Notes: generated by a model from the sequence alone, not told the origin. A stretch of DNA of 64,000 nt from Sphingobium sp. AS12 (GCF_019097845.1 NZ_JAHRGM010000067.1:236824-300823), one strand, 5' to 3'; numbered from the stretch's first letter, positions 46,733 to 55,511 are shown. Numbers and translations: made by a program.

Positions 46733-48247
46733 ATGCGGATTCGACAAACTTCCATCAAAATTCGCCGGAAGGGTCTTGCCCCCATCTTGTGCGCCGGCGC
46801 TGCATGCCTTCCCTCGCTCGCCCTGGCGCAAAACGCTGGCGAGCAGGACACCCGGCTGCGCCTCGACCAGGAGATACAGCGGCAGCAGCGCAAGGCGGAA
46901 TCACAGATTTTGAAGGATGCCGACGCACTGGACGGGCCGCCAACCTCGCTGGAAATCGACGGGAAGAGTTATTCTGTCGGCGATAATGTCAATGACATGG
47001 GCGAGGCCCTCTTTATCTCTGTGAGGCGCCAGCAATGGGCTGACGTGCGCCGGTTCCTCGCCGCCTACGAGCGCTATCCCGATCGCGATCCGAAGCTTGT
47101 GCTCTTCGCGAAGGGCGCGCTCGCGCGACAGGCCGGCAAGCTGGGCGAGGCCGAGCGGCATTACCGCGAACTGGTGTCGCTCAATCCCGAACTCCTGTCC
47201 GGACAGCTCGAACTGGCCCGCGTCCTGTTCGAGAACCGCAAGGATCGTGAGGCGCGGGGCGCATTCGAGCAGGTTCGAGACCAACTCGTCGCCGAAGGCC
47301 AGAAGTCGGCAGGGGTGGTTCGTACCGTGGATGCCTTCCTGACCGCCCTCAAGCGCAGGCGAGGCTGGCAGGGCACCATAGCCATAGGCCCGGGTTACAG
47401 CACCAATCTCAACCAGTCCTCAGCCAGCTATACCTGCCTTCTTGCGACCGATGACGGCACCTGCGTGATCGACCGCAAGGTGCCCGATCCGATCAAGGCC
47501 ACGGGCATCAATTTCGAAGGGACGCTGGGACGCAGCATTCCGATCTCCGGGCATCATGGCGTGCGCGCCAGCGCGCTTCTGTTCGGCGACATTTATCCAA
47601 GCGAGCACGACTATTCTCAGGCAACCCTTATCACGCGGGTCGGCTATCAATATCAGTCCGCCCGTAACACGCTGTCGCTATCGCCATCCTTCGACATCGG
47701 CAGTTTCGGGTCTTCGGTGCTCTACAATGCCTGGGGCGCCAATCTGGATTGGACGCATACCGCATCACGCAGCATCCTGCTGCGGGCTGAAGCAAACTTT
47801 CGCGATTATCGCTATCGCCAGCGCGCCTTCACTTCCCAGGACGGCCCCCAGACAGATGTCAGCCTGACAGCCTTTTACCTCGCCTCCGCGAGTTTGACGC
47901 TGTTCGGCGGACCGGATTTTGTCGCGAAGGACACCCCGGCGGACGTTGATGCCTATCGGCAATGGGGAGGTCGCCTCGGCGTCAGCAAGTCGTTCGGCAA
48001 GAGCGCGAGCCTGCTCGTGATCGGTTCTTACCGTCACCGCGACAATCGCGCTTATAGCGAAGTTTTCGCCACCAAGCGTAGCGACGACCAATATAATGCC
48101 ACCGCGATCGCGCGTTTCCCGGTGCTCAAATTTGCCGGGCTGACTCCTGAAGTCGTGGTGCAGCATACCCGCGTCGAGAGCAACATCGACTGGCTCTATT
48201 CCTACAGGCGCACCACCGCGAGTGTGAGGCTCAGCCATGCTTTCTAG
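46733..48247 (+). CDS. Slam-type surface lipoprotein assembly modifier (DUF560)
   Basis: A 504-residue outer-membrane protein. A signal peptide (to about residue 32) precedes an N-terminal TPR-rich periplasmic domain (GKLGEAERHYRELVSLNPELLSGQLELARVLFENRKDREA) and a C-terminal ~14-strand barrel starting GWQGTIAIGPGYSTNLNQ and ending YSYRRTTASVRLSHAF with the terminal Phe. This is the Slam architecture; Slams move surface lipoproteins or hemophores across the outer membrane. Its client appears to be the neighbouring TbpB-like gene, now nearly deleted. The gene itself looks intact. Confidence 0.85.
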   Translation: MRIRQTSIKIRRKGLAPILCAGAACLPSLALAQNAGEQDTRLRLDQEIQRQQRKAESQILKDADALDGPPTSLEIDGKSYSVGDNVNDMGEALFISVRRQQWADVRRFLAAYERYPDRDPKLVLFAKGALARQAGKLGEAERHYRELVSLNPELLSGQLELARVLFENRKDREARGAFEQVRDQLVAEGQKSAGVVRTVDAFLTALKRRRGWQGTIAIGPGYSTNLNQSSASYTCLLATDDGTCVIDRKVPDPIKATGINFEGTLGRSIPISGHHGVRASALLFGDIYPSEHDYSQATLITRVGYQYQSARNTLSLSPSFDIGSFGSSVLYNAWGANLDWTHTASRSILLRAEANFRDYRYRQRAFTSQDGPQTDVSLTAFYLASASLTLFGGPDFVAKDTPADVDAYRQWGGRLGVSKSFGKSASLLVIGSYRHRDNRAYSEVFATKRSDDQYNATAIARFPVLKFAGLTPEVVVQHTRVESNIDWLYSYRRTTASVRLSHAF

Positions 48248-48296
48248 CCATCCACAATGTTTCGCAATTTTTCCATTGAGCAGGAGGACGATTACC

Positions 48297-48896
48297 ATGA
48301 CCGCGACAATCACCGAACCCTTGATCGAGAGCCGCGCCAGGCGCCTTAAGGCGCTGACCAGCGATGTTCATGAGGGGGTCGATCGCTCGATCATGTCGGC
48401 AGCATCGTTCGCCAGCATCGAGCGGTACAAACAGTTCCTGGCTATCCAGTTTCTCTTTCACCGCGACGTGGCGGCCCTCTACGCGGAACCGCGCCTTCAG
48501 GCAGCCTTTCCGGACCTCGCGCAGCGCTGCCGACTGCCGCTCGTCGTAGCCGACATGAAGGACCTCAGCATCACAGCGCCGGACGGGGGATCGCCCGCGT
48601 TCGTTCCCGATGCCGAGCTCGCCTTGGGAACCGCGCTGGGCTGGCTCTATGTAGCCGAAGGTTCCAACATGGGTGCGGCCCTGCTGCGCAAGGAAGCGCA
48701 AAAGCTCGGCTTGACCGATGATCTCGGTGCGCGCCATCTCGCCCCGGCTCCCGAAGGGCCTGCGCCGCACTGGCGTGCATTCGTTGCCGCCCTGGATGCC
48801 GTCGCACTTACCGACGATGAAGAGAAGCGCGCCGAGGACGGGGCGCGGAACGCCTTCGCGCGGGTTCAGGCCCATGTCGATGCGCGTCTTGGCTGA
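48297..48896 (+). CDS. Biliverdin-producing heme oxygenase
   Basis: A 199-residue cytosolic enzyme that opens imported heme to biliverdin, CO and iron. The proximal-His segment is LTSDVHEGVDRSIM near residue 21, and the distal helix has LGWLYVAEGSNMGAALL. The family and length fit bacterial HemO/HmuO types. A perfect AGGAGG lies 9 bases before the ATG at 48297. It follows the Slam gene by 49 bp and overlaps the YbaN-like gene. Confidence 0.9.
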   Translation: MTATITEPLIESRARRLKALTSDVHEGVDRSIMSAASFASIERYKQFLAIQFLFHRDVAALYAEPRLQAAFPDLAQRCRLPLVVADMKDLSITAPDGGSPAFVPDAELALGTALGWLYVAEGSNMGAALLRKEAQKLGLTDDLGARHLAPAPEGPAPHWRAFVAALDAVALTDDEEKRAEDGARNAFARVQAHVDARLG

Positions 48897-49302
48897 AGCG
48901 TCGCAGGCCGGTCTCCTGCAGCGCGGGCGAGCGGCGCGTGCCGGGTGGCTCGTGCTTGGGGTGATGCTGGTGGCGATCGGCTTCGTGGGCATCTTCGTGC
49001 CGCTGCTGCCCACGACGGACTTCCTGCTGCTGGCGCTGCCCTGCTTCGCGCGGTCCTCGCCTCAGCTCGAGGCATGGTTGCTGAACCATCCCCGCTATGG
49101 CCCGAGCTTGCGCGCATGGCGAACAGACCGGGCAGTACCGCGCCATGCCAAGATCGCGGCCTGTATCGGTATGGCGCTGGGCTATGGTCTGTTCTGGTTC
49201 CATCTCCGCCCCGGCATTTTCCTCTCCTGCGCGGTCGTAGCATTCATGCTGTTCTGGGCGATTTGGATCGTTCGGCGTCCAGAGCCGGGAGTATTACGAT
49301 GA
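48880..49302 (+). CDS. YbaN/DUF454-family membrane protein
   Basis: An approximately 140-residue inner-membrane protein with three hydrophobic segments (near residues 20-45, 85-105 and 108-125). LGVMLVAIGFVGIFVPLLPT followed by FLLLALPCFARSSP matches the DUF454 family of unknown function. Its start overlaps the heme oxygenase 3' end, and its stop overlaps the tonB start by 4 bp, so it is embedded in the heme operon. The ATG at 48880 is chosen; 48874 is also possible. Confidence 0.8.
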   Translation: MRVLAEASQAGLLQRGRAARAGWLVLGVMLVAIGFVGIFVPLLPTTDFLLLALPCFARSSPQLEAWLLNHPRYGPSLRAWRTDRAVPRHAKIAACIGMALGYGLFWFHLRPGIFLSCAVVAFMLFWAIWIVRRPEPGVLR

Positions 49303-50171
49303 AGCGAGGCAGCTATCGAAGGACGCAGCTTGCAGCGGCCAATGATGAACCTGGCCTCTTTGAGGGCCATGTCATCTTCCGATCCTATCATCCCGACATC
49401 CCGCCACAGCGCGGAAGGGCCATCGATCCATCCATGGCATGCCCTCATGTCGGCGATATGTCGCGCGGCTCTAGCCGCTATTGCGATCAACCGGCGGACT
49501 GGCGAACTCGCCTGTTCGGATTAGCCGGCACTGCCTCGATTATTGGGTTGGTCCTTGCCGGGGCTCTGTTCACGTGGAAGGTGGTGCATCCCCGTATCGC
49601 TGCGACTTCGCGGCCGCTGACGGTCGTGAATCTGGCGCCGCTGGCCGCCCCTCCTAAGCCTGTGCGTGAGGTGGCTCCCGGCCCCGAGCAGGTAGAAAGG
49701 CAGGAAGCGAAACCCGAACCGAAGCGCGAAATGCTACCCGTTCCTCTCATCCAGCTTCCCACGACTTCATCGGTCAAGGCTGACATGCAAAAGCCGGTTG
49801 AAATTGTCGACCCGGGTCCATCCGTGCCTGAGACCACCGCACCGAAAAACATCGCTGCGCCAACGGTCAACTGGCTTGCCAGCGAGGCGAAGCCCAATTG
49901 GGAAGGGGTGATCGTTGCCCATCTTGAGCGGTTCCGTCGATATCCGGCCCGCGCTCGCGCTGCCCGCCAGCAAGGCGTCGCCTATGTTCGGTTCAAGATG
50001 AACCGCGCCGGCATGGTACTGTCCTCGACCATCTTGCAGAAATCCGGCTCATTCGACCTCGACCAGGCCGCGCTCGATACGCTTCAGCGCGCCCAACCGC
50101 TGCCGGCGATACCTGCTGAACGGCCTGATGTTGTGGAACTTACCATTCCTGTGGAATTCAAGTTGCGCTGA
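49299..50171 (+). CDS. TonB-family energy transducer
   Basis: A 290-residue protein. A cytosolic N-terminal extension of about 75 residues precedes the membrane helix (LAGTASIIGLVLAGALFTW), a Pro/Glu/Lys-rich periplasmic spacer (PPKPVREVAPGPEQVERQ) and the TonB C-terminal domain (RYPARARAARQQGVAYVRFKMNRAG, then VVELTIPVEFKLR). It would pass proton-motive energy to the heme receptor. ATG overlaps the preceding stop by 4 bp. exbB and exbD are not in the window. Confidence 0.88.
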   Translation: MKRGSYRRTQLAAANDEPGLFEGHVIFRSYHPDIPPQRGRAIDPSMACPHVGDMSRGSSRYCDQPADWRTRLFGLAGTASIIGLVLAGALFTWKVVHPRIAATSRPLTVVNLAPLAAPPKPVREVAPGPEQVERQEAKPEPKREMLPVPLIQLPTTSSVKADMQKPVEIVDPGPSVPETTAPKNIAAPTVNWLASEAKPNWEGVIVAHLERFRRYPARARAARQQGVAYVRFKMNRAGMVLSSTILQKSGSFDLDQAALDTLQRAQPLPAIPAERPDVVELTIPVEFKLR

Positions 50172-50185
50172 CCATCGAGATGCAC

Positions 50186-50648
50186 CTAGCACCCGATTGT
50201 CGGAGATGGCTGAAGCTCTACCCAACCACGGAGCGCCGGTATGATGCGCCGCGCCTTCACCGGATAATCAACCGCGTCTCCAGAGGGCAGATGCCGCGCA
50301 GCGCTTTTGAGTGCCTCGAACGAGGGAGGGAAGGCAGGGTCAGCGCTGGCAAAAACAACACGATTGCCGCGCCGCTCCGCTGGAATGGCGATCGCCCGTC
50401 CATCGAAACTCCCGGCGATACGGCGAACAAGCGTGGCGAAGGCCCTGGAGTTGTCGCAAAGGTTGGCGACCAGCAGGCCGCCGGCGCCAAGGCGGGCACG
50501 GCAGCTATCATAGAAGGCCTGTTCACTCAGGGCCTGCGGCAGCCCGCTGCCGTCGAATCCATCAATGAGGAGAACGTCGGGTTGGGTCGCTGCCGTGGCC
50601 AGATAATCGACGCCGTCGGCACATATCACGCGAAACCGACGGTCGTCC
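50186..50648 (-). pseudogene. Spermidine-synthase-like protein, C-terminal part (split by IS21)
   Basis: The frame FRVICADGVDYL, then LLIDGFDGSGLP and GAGGLLVANLCDNS, is the second half of a spermidine-synthase-type fold. The first half lies at 53265-53721 beyond the IS element. Joining the halves with one copy of the 5-bp target repeat restores a continuous frame of 304 codons plus stop. It ends 14 bp from the convergent tonB stop. Confidence 0.8.
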
Positions 50649-50660
50649 TGCGTATTTCAG

Positions 50661-50719
50661 AAGTTCTGGACAGCCGTTTCACAAAATCGCGGACAGGCGT
50701 TTCGCTAAGTCCCGGACAG
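50661..50719. repeat. Left-end multiple repeats of the IS21 element
   Basis: Three copies of a 13-bp motif (consensus AAGTCCCGGACAG) start at 50661, 50684 and 50707, exactly 23 bp apart. They match inverted copies at the right end and are probably transposase-binding sites. Confidence 0.8.
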
Positions 50720-50754
50720 TCGGCGCAGTTTGGTCATAGGTGCCTTGTTGTGGT

Positions 50755-51531
50755 TCAGGCGGTTATGATTTCGGCTTTCTCTATGTCGGTCAAGAGGGGC
50801 GCGGGTCGGCTTTTGCGCATGCTGTCGCCTTCGAGTGTTATGCGGTGGGCATTATGTACCAGGCGGTCGAGGATGGCGTCAGCGATCGTGGGGGCACCGA
50901 TCATTTCGTGCCACTGAGCGACCGGTAACTGAGCCGTGATCAAGGTGGATTTACGCTTGTAGCGCTCCTCGAAGATTTCAAGCAGATCGCCGCGCTGCTG
51001 CTCGGTCAGCCCATGGCTACCCCAGTCGTCGAGCACGAGCAGTTGGATGCGGGTGAGCTTGTCGATCAGGCGCGGGAAGCGGCCGTCGAGCCGGGCCATT
51101 GCCAGATCTTCGAACAGTCGGGGCATGCGAACGTAGAGTACCGAGTAGTCGAGCCGGGCTGCCTGACGGGCGAACGCACACCCCAACCAGGTTTTCCCCG
51201 TACCGGTTGGCCCTGTAATGATTAGATGTTCATGCGCCTTGAGCCAGTCGCCCTGCGCAAGCGCCAGGACGCTGCGGCGATCCAGCTTGCGGTGCGCGGC
51301 GAAGTCGATGTTCTCGATACAGGCGTCGCTGAATCGTAGTCGCGCGGCCGTAAGCCGGTTGGCGAGCCGCTTGTCACAGCGCATCGCCATCTCCCGATCG
51401 AGCATCAGCCCGAGCCATTCGTCCCGGGAGAGCCCTTCGCTTCCCGCCTGTTCGGCAAGTTCACGGTAAGCACTCGCCATCCCGGCGAGCCCCAGCGTCT
51501 GCATCTGGTCCAACATGGGGTGTGTCAGCAT
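50755..51531 (-). CDS. istB: IS21-family helper ATPase IstB
   Basis: A 258-residue DnaC-like AAA+ ATPase that loads on target DNA and stimulates IstA. Walker A is [13 protein letters not shown] near residue 107 and Walker B is [12 protein letters not shown]. The N-terminal helical segment [19 protein letters not shown] is typical. It starts 15 bp after istA ends, the usual istA-istB layout. Confidence 0.95.
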   Translation of the reverse strand: MLTHPMLDQMQTLGLAGMASAYRELAEQAGSEGLSRDEWLGLMLDREMAMRCDKRLANRLTAARLRFSDACIENIDFAAHRKLDRRSVLALAQGDWLKAHEHLIITGPTGTGKTWLGCAFARQAARLDYSVLYVRMPRLFEDLAMARLDGRFPRLIDKLTRIQLLVLDDWGSHGLTEQQRGDLLEIFEERYKRKSTLITAQLPVAQWHEMIGAPTIADAILDRLVHNAHRITLEGDSMRKSRPAPLLTDIEKAEIITA

Positions 51532-51546
51532 GATCGTCGCTTCCTT

Positions 51547-53100
51547 TCACTGATAGTAGACCCCACCGCGGATGTTGCCGTGCGATGGAGCTGGCCGGAT
51601 CGGTTCTTGGGCAGGACTGGCCTGATCCAGCCCGGATTTGAGGATCGAGAGGACCGAGGCATATGTGGTGGCCTCGATTGCCAGCGCGCGGTCACAGGCC
51701 GCATCGAGACGGACATGGCCATAGCCGCGCCCTAGCGAGAGGATGCCCATCGCCGAGCGATAACCCTGCTCGGGATGGCGCCGATCACGCATCATGCGCT
51801 CGACCATGACCGCCACGTTGGTGCCCATCCTGGCCGCGCGCTCGATCAGCGATGCCGGCGTCCGGTCGGCATAACGCTGGTGAGCCTTGGGCATGTGGGC
51901 GTTGATGGTGATGTGGAACCCGCGCTGCGAACTGCGAACATGGCTGGCGACCCGTTTGTGATCCTGGAAGATCTCAACCACCCGCTGGGTCAGCCGCACA
52001 TCGACCTTGCGGCCGATCAGACCATGCGGAACCGAGTAAAAGTTGCGGTCGACGGCAACGTGGTAATCGGGATGAACCTTGGCGCTCTTCCATTCAGCGT
52101 ATTCGAACGGGGTAACAGGCAGCGCCTTGAGCGCCGCGCGCTCGATCTCGTCGAACAGCTCGCGGCGCGAACGACCGACGTGACGCATCGTCTTGCCATT
52201 GAGAACTTCGAGCAAGTGGCCGATCTCGGCATTGAGCACCGCCAGGTCGAAGAACTGTCGATTGCGCAAGCGCGCGATGATCCACCTTTCCGCGATCAGC
52301 ACCGCGCCCTCGATCTTCCCCTTGTCCCTCGGCTTCGCCGGCCGGGTCGGCAGGACCGTCGTGTCGTAATGCTCTGCCATCGTGGCAAAGGTCGTAGTCA
52401 GGGTCGGTTCGAACCATAGCGCCTTGGCCACCCCCGCCTTGAGATTGTCGCAGACAATGGAAGCGGGCACTCCGCCGAAGTACTCCAGCGCCCGGACCTG
52501 GCCCTCAATCCAGTCAGGCAGCCGCTGATGCAGGCTCGCCACCGCAAAGGTGTAGCTCGAGGCCCCAAGCACCGCGACGAACAGCTGTGCTTGGTGGATC
52601 TCGCCGGTGCCGGGGTCGATCAACGGGATCGTTTGACCGGCGTAATCAGTCTGCATCACCGCACCGGCGGCATGCCGATGCCGATAGGTCGGGTGGGCGC
52701 GCTTCTCGTGCGCGCCGAACTTGTCACAGAACCAGGTGTAGCCAAAGCCGTCAGGATGAGCCTCGCGGTATTCCTGCCACAACAACAGCAGCGTCACGCT
52801 TTTGCGCTTCATCTCACGGGAGACCAGTTGCCAGTCCGGCTCGCTCGTATCCCGCGGCGGCCGCCCCATTTGCCGGAAGAGTTTGCGCTCCAGCGCAGCG
52901 TCATCGCCGCCGTCATCTGGCATCGGCCAACTGTCTAGCCCCGCCTCACGCGCCCGCAGCAGGTAAGTCGACACGGTCGACTTGCTTAGCCCAAGCCGCT
53001 CCGACACTTCGCGCGCCGAGAGCCCACTCTCATGGGTCAGCCGCAATATCGATCTGATGTCCTTCACGTCCGCTCGTCTCGGTTGCTTCCGTCTCGGCAT
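51547..53100 (-). CDS. istA: IS21-family transposase IstA
   Basis: A 517-residue DDE transposase. An N-terminal HTH (LSAREVSERLGLSKSTVSTYL) precedes the catalytic core with Asp in AVMQTDYAGQTIPL, Asp in ASIVCDNLKAGV and Glu in DKGKIEGAVLIAERW. A C-terminal beta-barrel-type domain follows (KVHPDYHVAVDRNFYSVP). All three catalytic residues are present. The start is ATG at 53100. Confidence 0.95.
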   Translation of the reverse strand: MPRRKQPRRADVKDIRSILRLTHESGLSAREVSERLGLSKSTVSTYLLRAREAGLDSWPMPDDGGDDAALERKLFRQMGRPPRDTSEPDWQLVSREMKRKSVTLLLLWQEYREAHPDGFGYTWFCDKFGAHEKRAHPTYRHRHAAGAVMQTDYAGQTIPLIDPGTGEIHQAQLFVAVLGASSYTFAVASLHQRLPDWIEGQVRALEYFGGVPASIVCDNLKAGVAKALWFEPTLTTTFATMAEHYDTTVLPTRPAKPRDKGKIEGAVLIAERWIIARLRNRQFFDLAVLNAEIGHLLEVLNGKTMRHVGRSRRELFDEIERAALKALPVTPFEYAEWKSAKVHPDYHVAVDRNFYSVPHGLIGRKVDVRLTQRVVEIFQDHKRVASHVRSSQRGFHITINAHMPKAHQRYADRTPASLIERAARMGTNVAVMVERMMRDRRHPEQGYRSAMGILSLGRGYGHVRLDAACDRALAIEATTYASVLSILKSGLDQASPAQEPIRPAPSHGNIRGGVYYQ

Positions 53101-53169
53101 GGTCCCTCCAAGCTCCGCTTGCGGGGACGTTCATGCCAAACCGGCGCACCCAATGACCAACCGCACAAA

Positions 53170-53251
53170 CTGTCCGGGACTTAGCGAAATGCCTGTCCGG
53201 GACTTTCTGAAATCACTGTCCGCGACTTACCGGAATCGCTGTCCGGGACTT
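53170..53251. repeat. Right-end multiple repeats of the IS21 element
   Basis: Four copies of CTGTCCGGGACTT (one base varies in the third) start at 53170, 53193, 53216 and 53239, exactly 23 bp apart, inverted relative to the left-end set. Confidence 0.8.
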
Positions 53252-53264
53252 TCCGAAACACGCA

Positions 53265-53721
53265 CGTCCGGCGGGATTTTGAATTTCTCCCGCAAGGCGA
53301 TAACCTCCGGATCAATCTCGACAACCGTGATATCGCAGTCCGGCAAGCAGCGGTAACAGGCCTTGGCCAGCGATCCACCCCCGAGTCCGATCATCTCTAT
53401 ACGTTTGGGCTTGGGTCTGAACAGCCTGAAGCCCATCATCACGCGCGTATAGTCGAACAGGAGGTGATCCGGATCGCTGATACGCATGGCGCTCTGAATG
53501 GTGGACCAGCCGAACAGAAGTGAAAGCATATCACCAAATCTGAACAACATTGGTCCGGCCGGGCCGAATGGAGCATCAAGCGTAACCGGGATATCCGTGG
53601 CGCTGTGGTATCGACCTTGAAGAGCTGAGCCGGGCTCGGGACGTTCGAGGCGCAAGCCGAAGACCAAGTCATGGAGCAAATCGAGATCGATGTCTGCCGA
53701 GCGGGATGGCCCATCGGTCAT
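53265..53721 (-). pseudogene. Spermidine-synthase-like protein, N-terminal part (split by IS21)
   Basis: From ATG at 53721 the product has an N-terminal region (LLHDLVFGLRLERPEP), then MIGLGGGSLAKACYRCLPDC and ITVVEIDPEVIALREKFKIPPD, the SAM/dcSAM-binding motifs of the spermidine-synthase fold. IS21 interrupts it directly after IPPD. The isolated half lacks the rest of the catalytic domain. Its start overlaps the DUF1275 gene's stop by 4 bp. Whether the intact protein made polyamines or methylated something is unclear. Confidence 0.8.
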
Positions 53722-54383
53722 TTGCGGGCCTGCGCCATCGAAGCCGCAAGCGGGACGCGTCGATGATGAAGCCAGGAGCCCAGCAGGAATGCCGCGCCAG
53801 CAGCGGCCCAGATCGCAGAATTTCCAACCATGCGGTAGCTCACGGCACCCAGCACGGCGCCCGTCACCAGGCCAACCCAGAGCAGCAGATAGGGCAGCCA
53901 TCCAAGGCGATCGCCCCCCATCAGTGCGGAGAGCAAGCGCTGCCCGAATTTAACCAGCGTCCCGGTCATATAGGTAAGACCGATCTGCACCTCGCCATCG
54001 CGCTCGAATAGTGCATTTTCCGCTCCCATCGCCATGGCCAGGGCGGCGGCCGCTGCCCAGTTGGCATCGATGATAGCGAGGATCGCCGAGATCATGAGCA
54101 GGGCTGCGATCAGATACATGAGCGCGCTGTGCCTGGAGTGCTGGATGACCCGGCCACAGAGCGAACCGAGCATGACCCCGATCACGAACGATGCGATCAA
54201 TCCGGCTGCGGTCGCCGCATCCGACAAATGCGTGCTCAAGCCGACGGCAAGGCGCGTGGAATTACCGCTCATGAACGAGACGAAGAAACCGCCGAGATAG
54301 AGAAAGCCCACTGCATCGACATATCCTGCAAGCGCGGCGAAGCACGCCGCCAATCCCCAAATCTTACGATCGTATCGGTTCAT
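53718..54383 (-). CDS. DUF1275 (YoaK-like) membrane protein
   Basis: A 221-residue inner-membrane protein with about six helices. The start WGLAACFAALAGYVDAVGFL, then FFVSFMSGNSTRLAVGL and IGLTYMTGTLVKFGQRL, are DUF1275 signatures; function unknown. AGAGGG precedes the ATG at 54383. It overlaps a small upstream gene and the split spermidine-synthase-like gene by 4 bp each, forming a tight operon. Confidence 0.88.
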   Translation of the reverse strand: MNRYDRKIWGLAACFAALAGYVDAVGFLYLGGFFVSFMSGNSTRLAVGLSTHLSDAATAAGLIASFVIGVMLGSLCGRVIQHSRHSALMYLIAALLMISAILAIIDANWAAAAALAMAMGAENALFERDGEVQIGLTYMTGTLVKFGQRLLSALMGGDRLGWLPYLLLWVGLVTGAVLGAVSYRMVGNSAIWAAAGAAFLLGSWLHHRRVPLAASMAQARK

Positions 54384-54598
54384 CCATTGCCCTCTTGCGG
54401 GGGCACCATGCCATTGCGCGCAGCTGACAGATCCCTGTCCCACCTGGCCATTTCCTGAATGTTCAGGGCTTCCACCTGGCTCAATCGCGCCGCGTCTTCT
54501 GTGGCGAGCGACTGGTTGGCCAGGCCCTGCCGAACGAAATCCTTCAGCATCATATTCTGAAGCAGGAGAAATTCCTTCACATGCTGTCGCAGTTTCAT
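54380..54598 (-). CDS. Small hypothetical protein
   Basis: A 72-residue, mostly helical and charged protein without signal peptide or membrane helix (MKLRQHVKEFLLLQNMMLKD). GAGGTGA lies before the ATG at 54598, and its stop overlaps the DUF1275 start by 4 bp. The tight coupling and clean ribosome-binding site argue that it is real. No family recognised. Confidence 0.6.
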   Translation of the reverse strand: MKLRQHVKEFLLLQNMMLKDFVRQGLANQSLATEDAARLSQVEALNIQEMARWDRDLSAARNGMVPPQEGNG

Positions 54599-54918
54599 GG
54601 TGTCACCTCGTCATAGGTCGGTCCAGGGCTCCGAGGCACACCATCATCGTCATCGCCAACCCCGAATCTTCAGCCTGCTCGCGTTGCAATGGATCGGCGG
54701 GGGCGAGATCGGCGCGCAGCCACTGCGGCCAACGCTTGAGAAACAAGTGGACGGCCTTCCTGCCTACAGCCGTGTTGCTGCCAGAAGCCTTTGCACCGGC
54801 GCACCCATTTGAATCGCTTTTTGTGTTCAACGCTGCCTCTGAACCGAAAAACACCCGTAGCATATATATTGTCAAATCGTAAGGTTGAACTCTGATATCT
54901 CACACATCATAAAGGTGC
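54599..54918. other. 320-bp intergenic region between divergent small operons
   Basis: Apart from the doubtful open frame at 54603-54875 I see no gene. The right part (about 54860-54915) is AT-rich, with TATATATTGTCAAATC and a short direct repeat-like stretch, and probably carries the promoters for both directions. Confidence 0.45.
54603..54875 (-). CDS. Possible small protein upstream of the DUF1275 operon
   Basis: An open frame of up to 90 codons whose TGA lies 4 bp before the next gene's ATG, with that gene's ribosome-binding site overlapping its last codons. The C-terminal half (AVHLFLKRWPQWLRADLA) looks protein-like, but the N-terminal part is unconvincing and the true start is unclear. 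It may be an artefact. Confidence 0.25.
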   Translation of the reverse strand: MTIYMLRVFFGSEAALNTKSDSNGCAGAKASGSNTAVGRKAVHLFLKRWPQWLRADLAPADPLQREQAEDSGLAMTMMVCLGALDRPMTR

Positions 54919-55206
54919 ATGATTACGTCACAGCAGATGCGGGCGGCGCGCGCCCTGCTCGGGATCGACCGGAAGGAATTGGCCGCGCTGGCAGGTGTTT
55001 CCGTGCCGACGATCCAGCGCATGGAAGCCTCAGACGGACAGGTGCGCTGTGTCGTGGATACTCTCGTCAGAGTGATTTCAGCTTTGGAGCAAGGGGGCAT
55101 CGAGCTGATCAGCGACGATGCACTCAGTCAGGGCAGGGGGCGGGGTGTGCGCCTGAGGGAAGTCGCCTCCTCCGCCACCATGAGAGAAATGAGTGAGAGC
55201 GAATGA
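54919..55206 (+). CDS. XRE-type helix-turn-helix protein
   Basis: A 95-residue DNA-binding protein with an XRE-type HTH (QQMRAARALLGIDRKELAALAGVSVPTIQRMEASDG, residues 5-40) and a second part DTLVRVISALEQGGIELIS, a layout common to small regulators. Its stop overlaps the start of the YjdM-like gene by 4 bp, suggesting one unit. Confidence 0.85.
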   Translation: MITSQQMRAARALLGIDRKELAALAGVSVPTIQRMEASDGQVRCVVDTLVRVISALEQGGIELISDDALSQGRGRGVRLREVASSATMREMSESE

Positions 55207-55511
55207 TGAAAGAAGGCGAAGATTACGTCTATGATGAGGTGAGCGGCGAGTGGCTGAGCGCCGCGGATATGGCTCACCGGAAGGCGGAAAATGTCGACGT
55301 CCAGGTGCGCGACGCCGTCGGCAACCCGCTGGTGGATGGAGACAGCGTTACTCTTGTCAAGGATCTGACCGTGAAGGGCGCCAATCAGACGTTGAAACGC
55401 GGTACGGTCATCAAATCGATCCGCTTGACCGGCGACCCGCAGGAGATTGATTGTCGATATGATGGCATCAAGGGTCTGGTGCTGCGCGCCGAATTTGTGC
55501 GCAAGCGCTGA
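55203..55511 (+). CDS. YjdM/PhnA-like domain protein without zinc ribbon
   Basis: A 102-residue protein whose residues 33-102 match the SH3-like C-terminal domain of YjdM/PhnA (VRDAVGNPLVDGDSVTLVKDL, then KGANQTLKRGTVIKSIRL and DCRYDGIKGLVLRAEFVRK). The usual N-terminal zinc ribbon with paired CxxC is missing, replaced by YVYDEVSGEWLSAADMAHRK. Despite the historical PhnA name the family is not a phosphonatase in general. Coupled to the HTH gene. Confidence 0.8.
   Translation: MMKEGEDYVYDEVSGEWLSAADMAHRKAENVDVQVRDAVGNPLVDGDSVTLVKDLTVKGANQTLKRGTVIKSIRLTGDPQEIDCRYDGIKGLVLRAEFVRKR

Larger units (their letters stand above)
50649..53264. mobile_element. Complete IS21-family insertion sequence
   Basis: A 2,616-bp element with imperfect terminal inverted repeats (TGCGTATTTCAGAA at 50649 and, reversed, TGCGTGTTTCGGAA at 53264), flanked by 5-bp direct repeats CGTCC (50644-50648 and 53265-53269). 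It carries istA and istB on the minus strand with 15 bp between them. Both look intact, so the element may be active. Confidence 0.93.
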
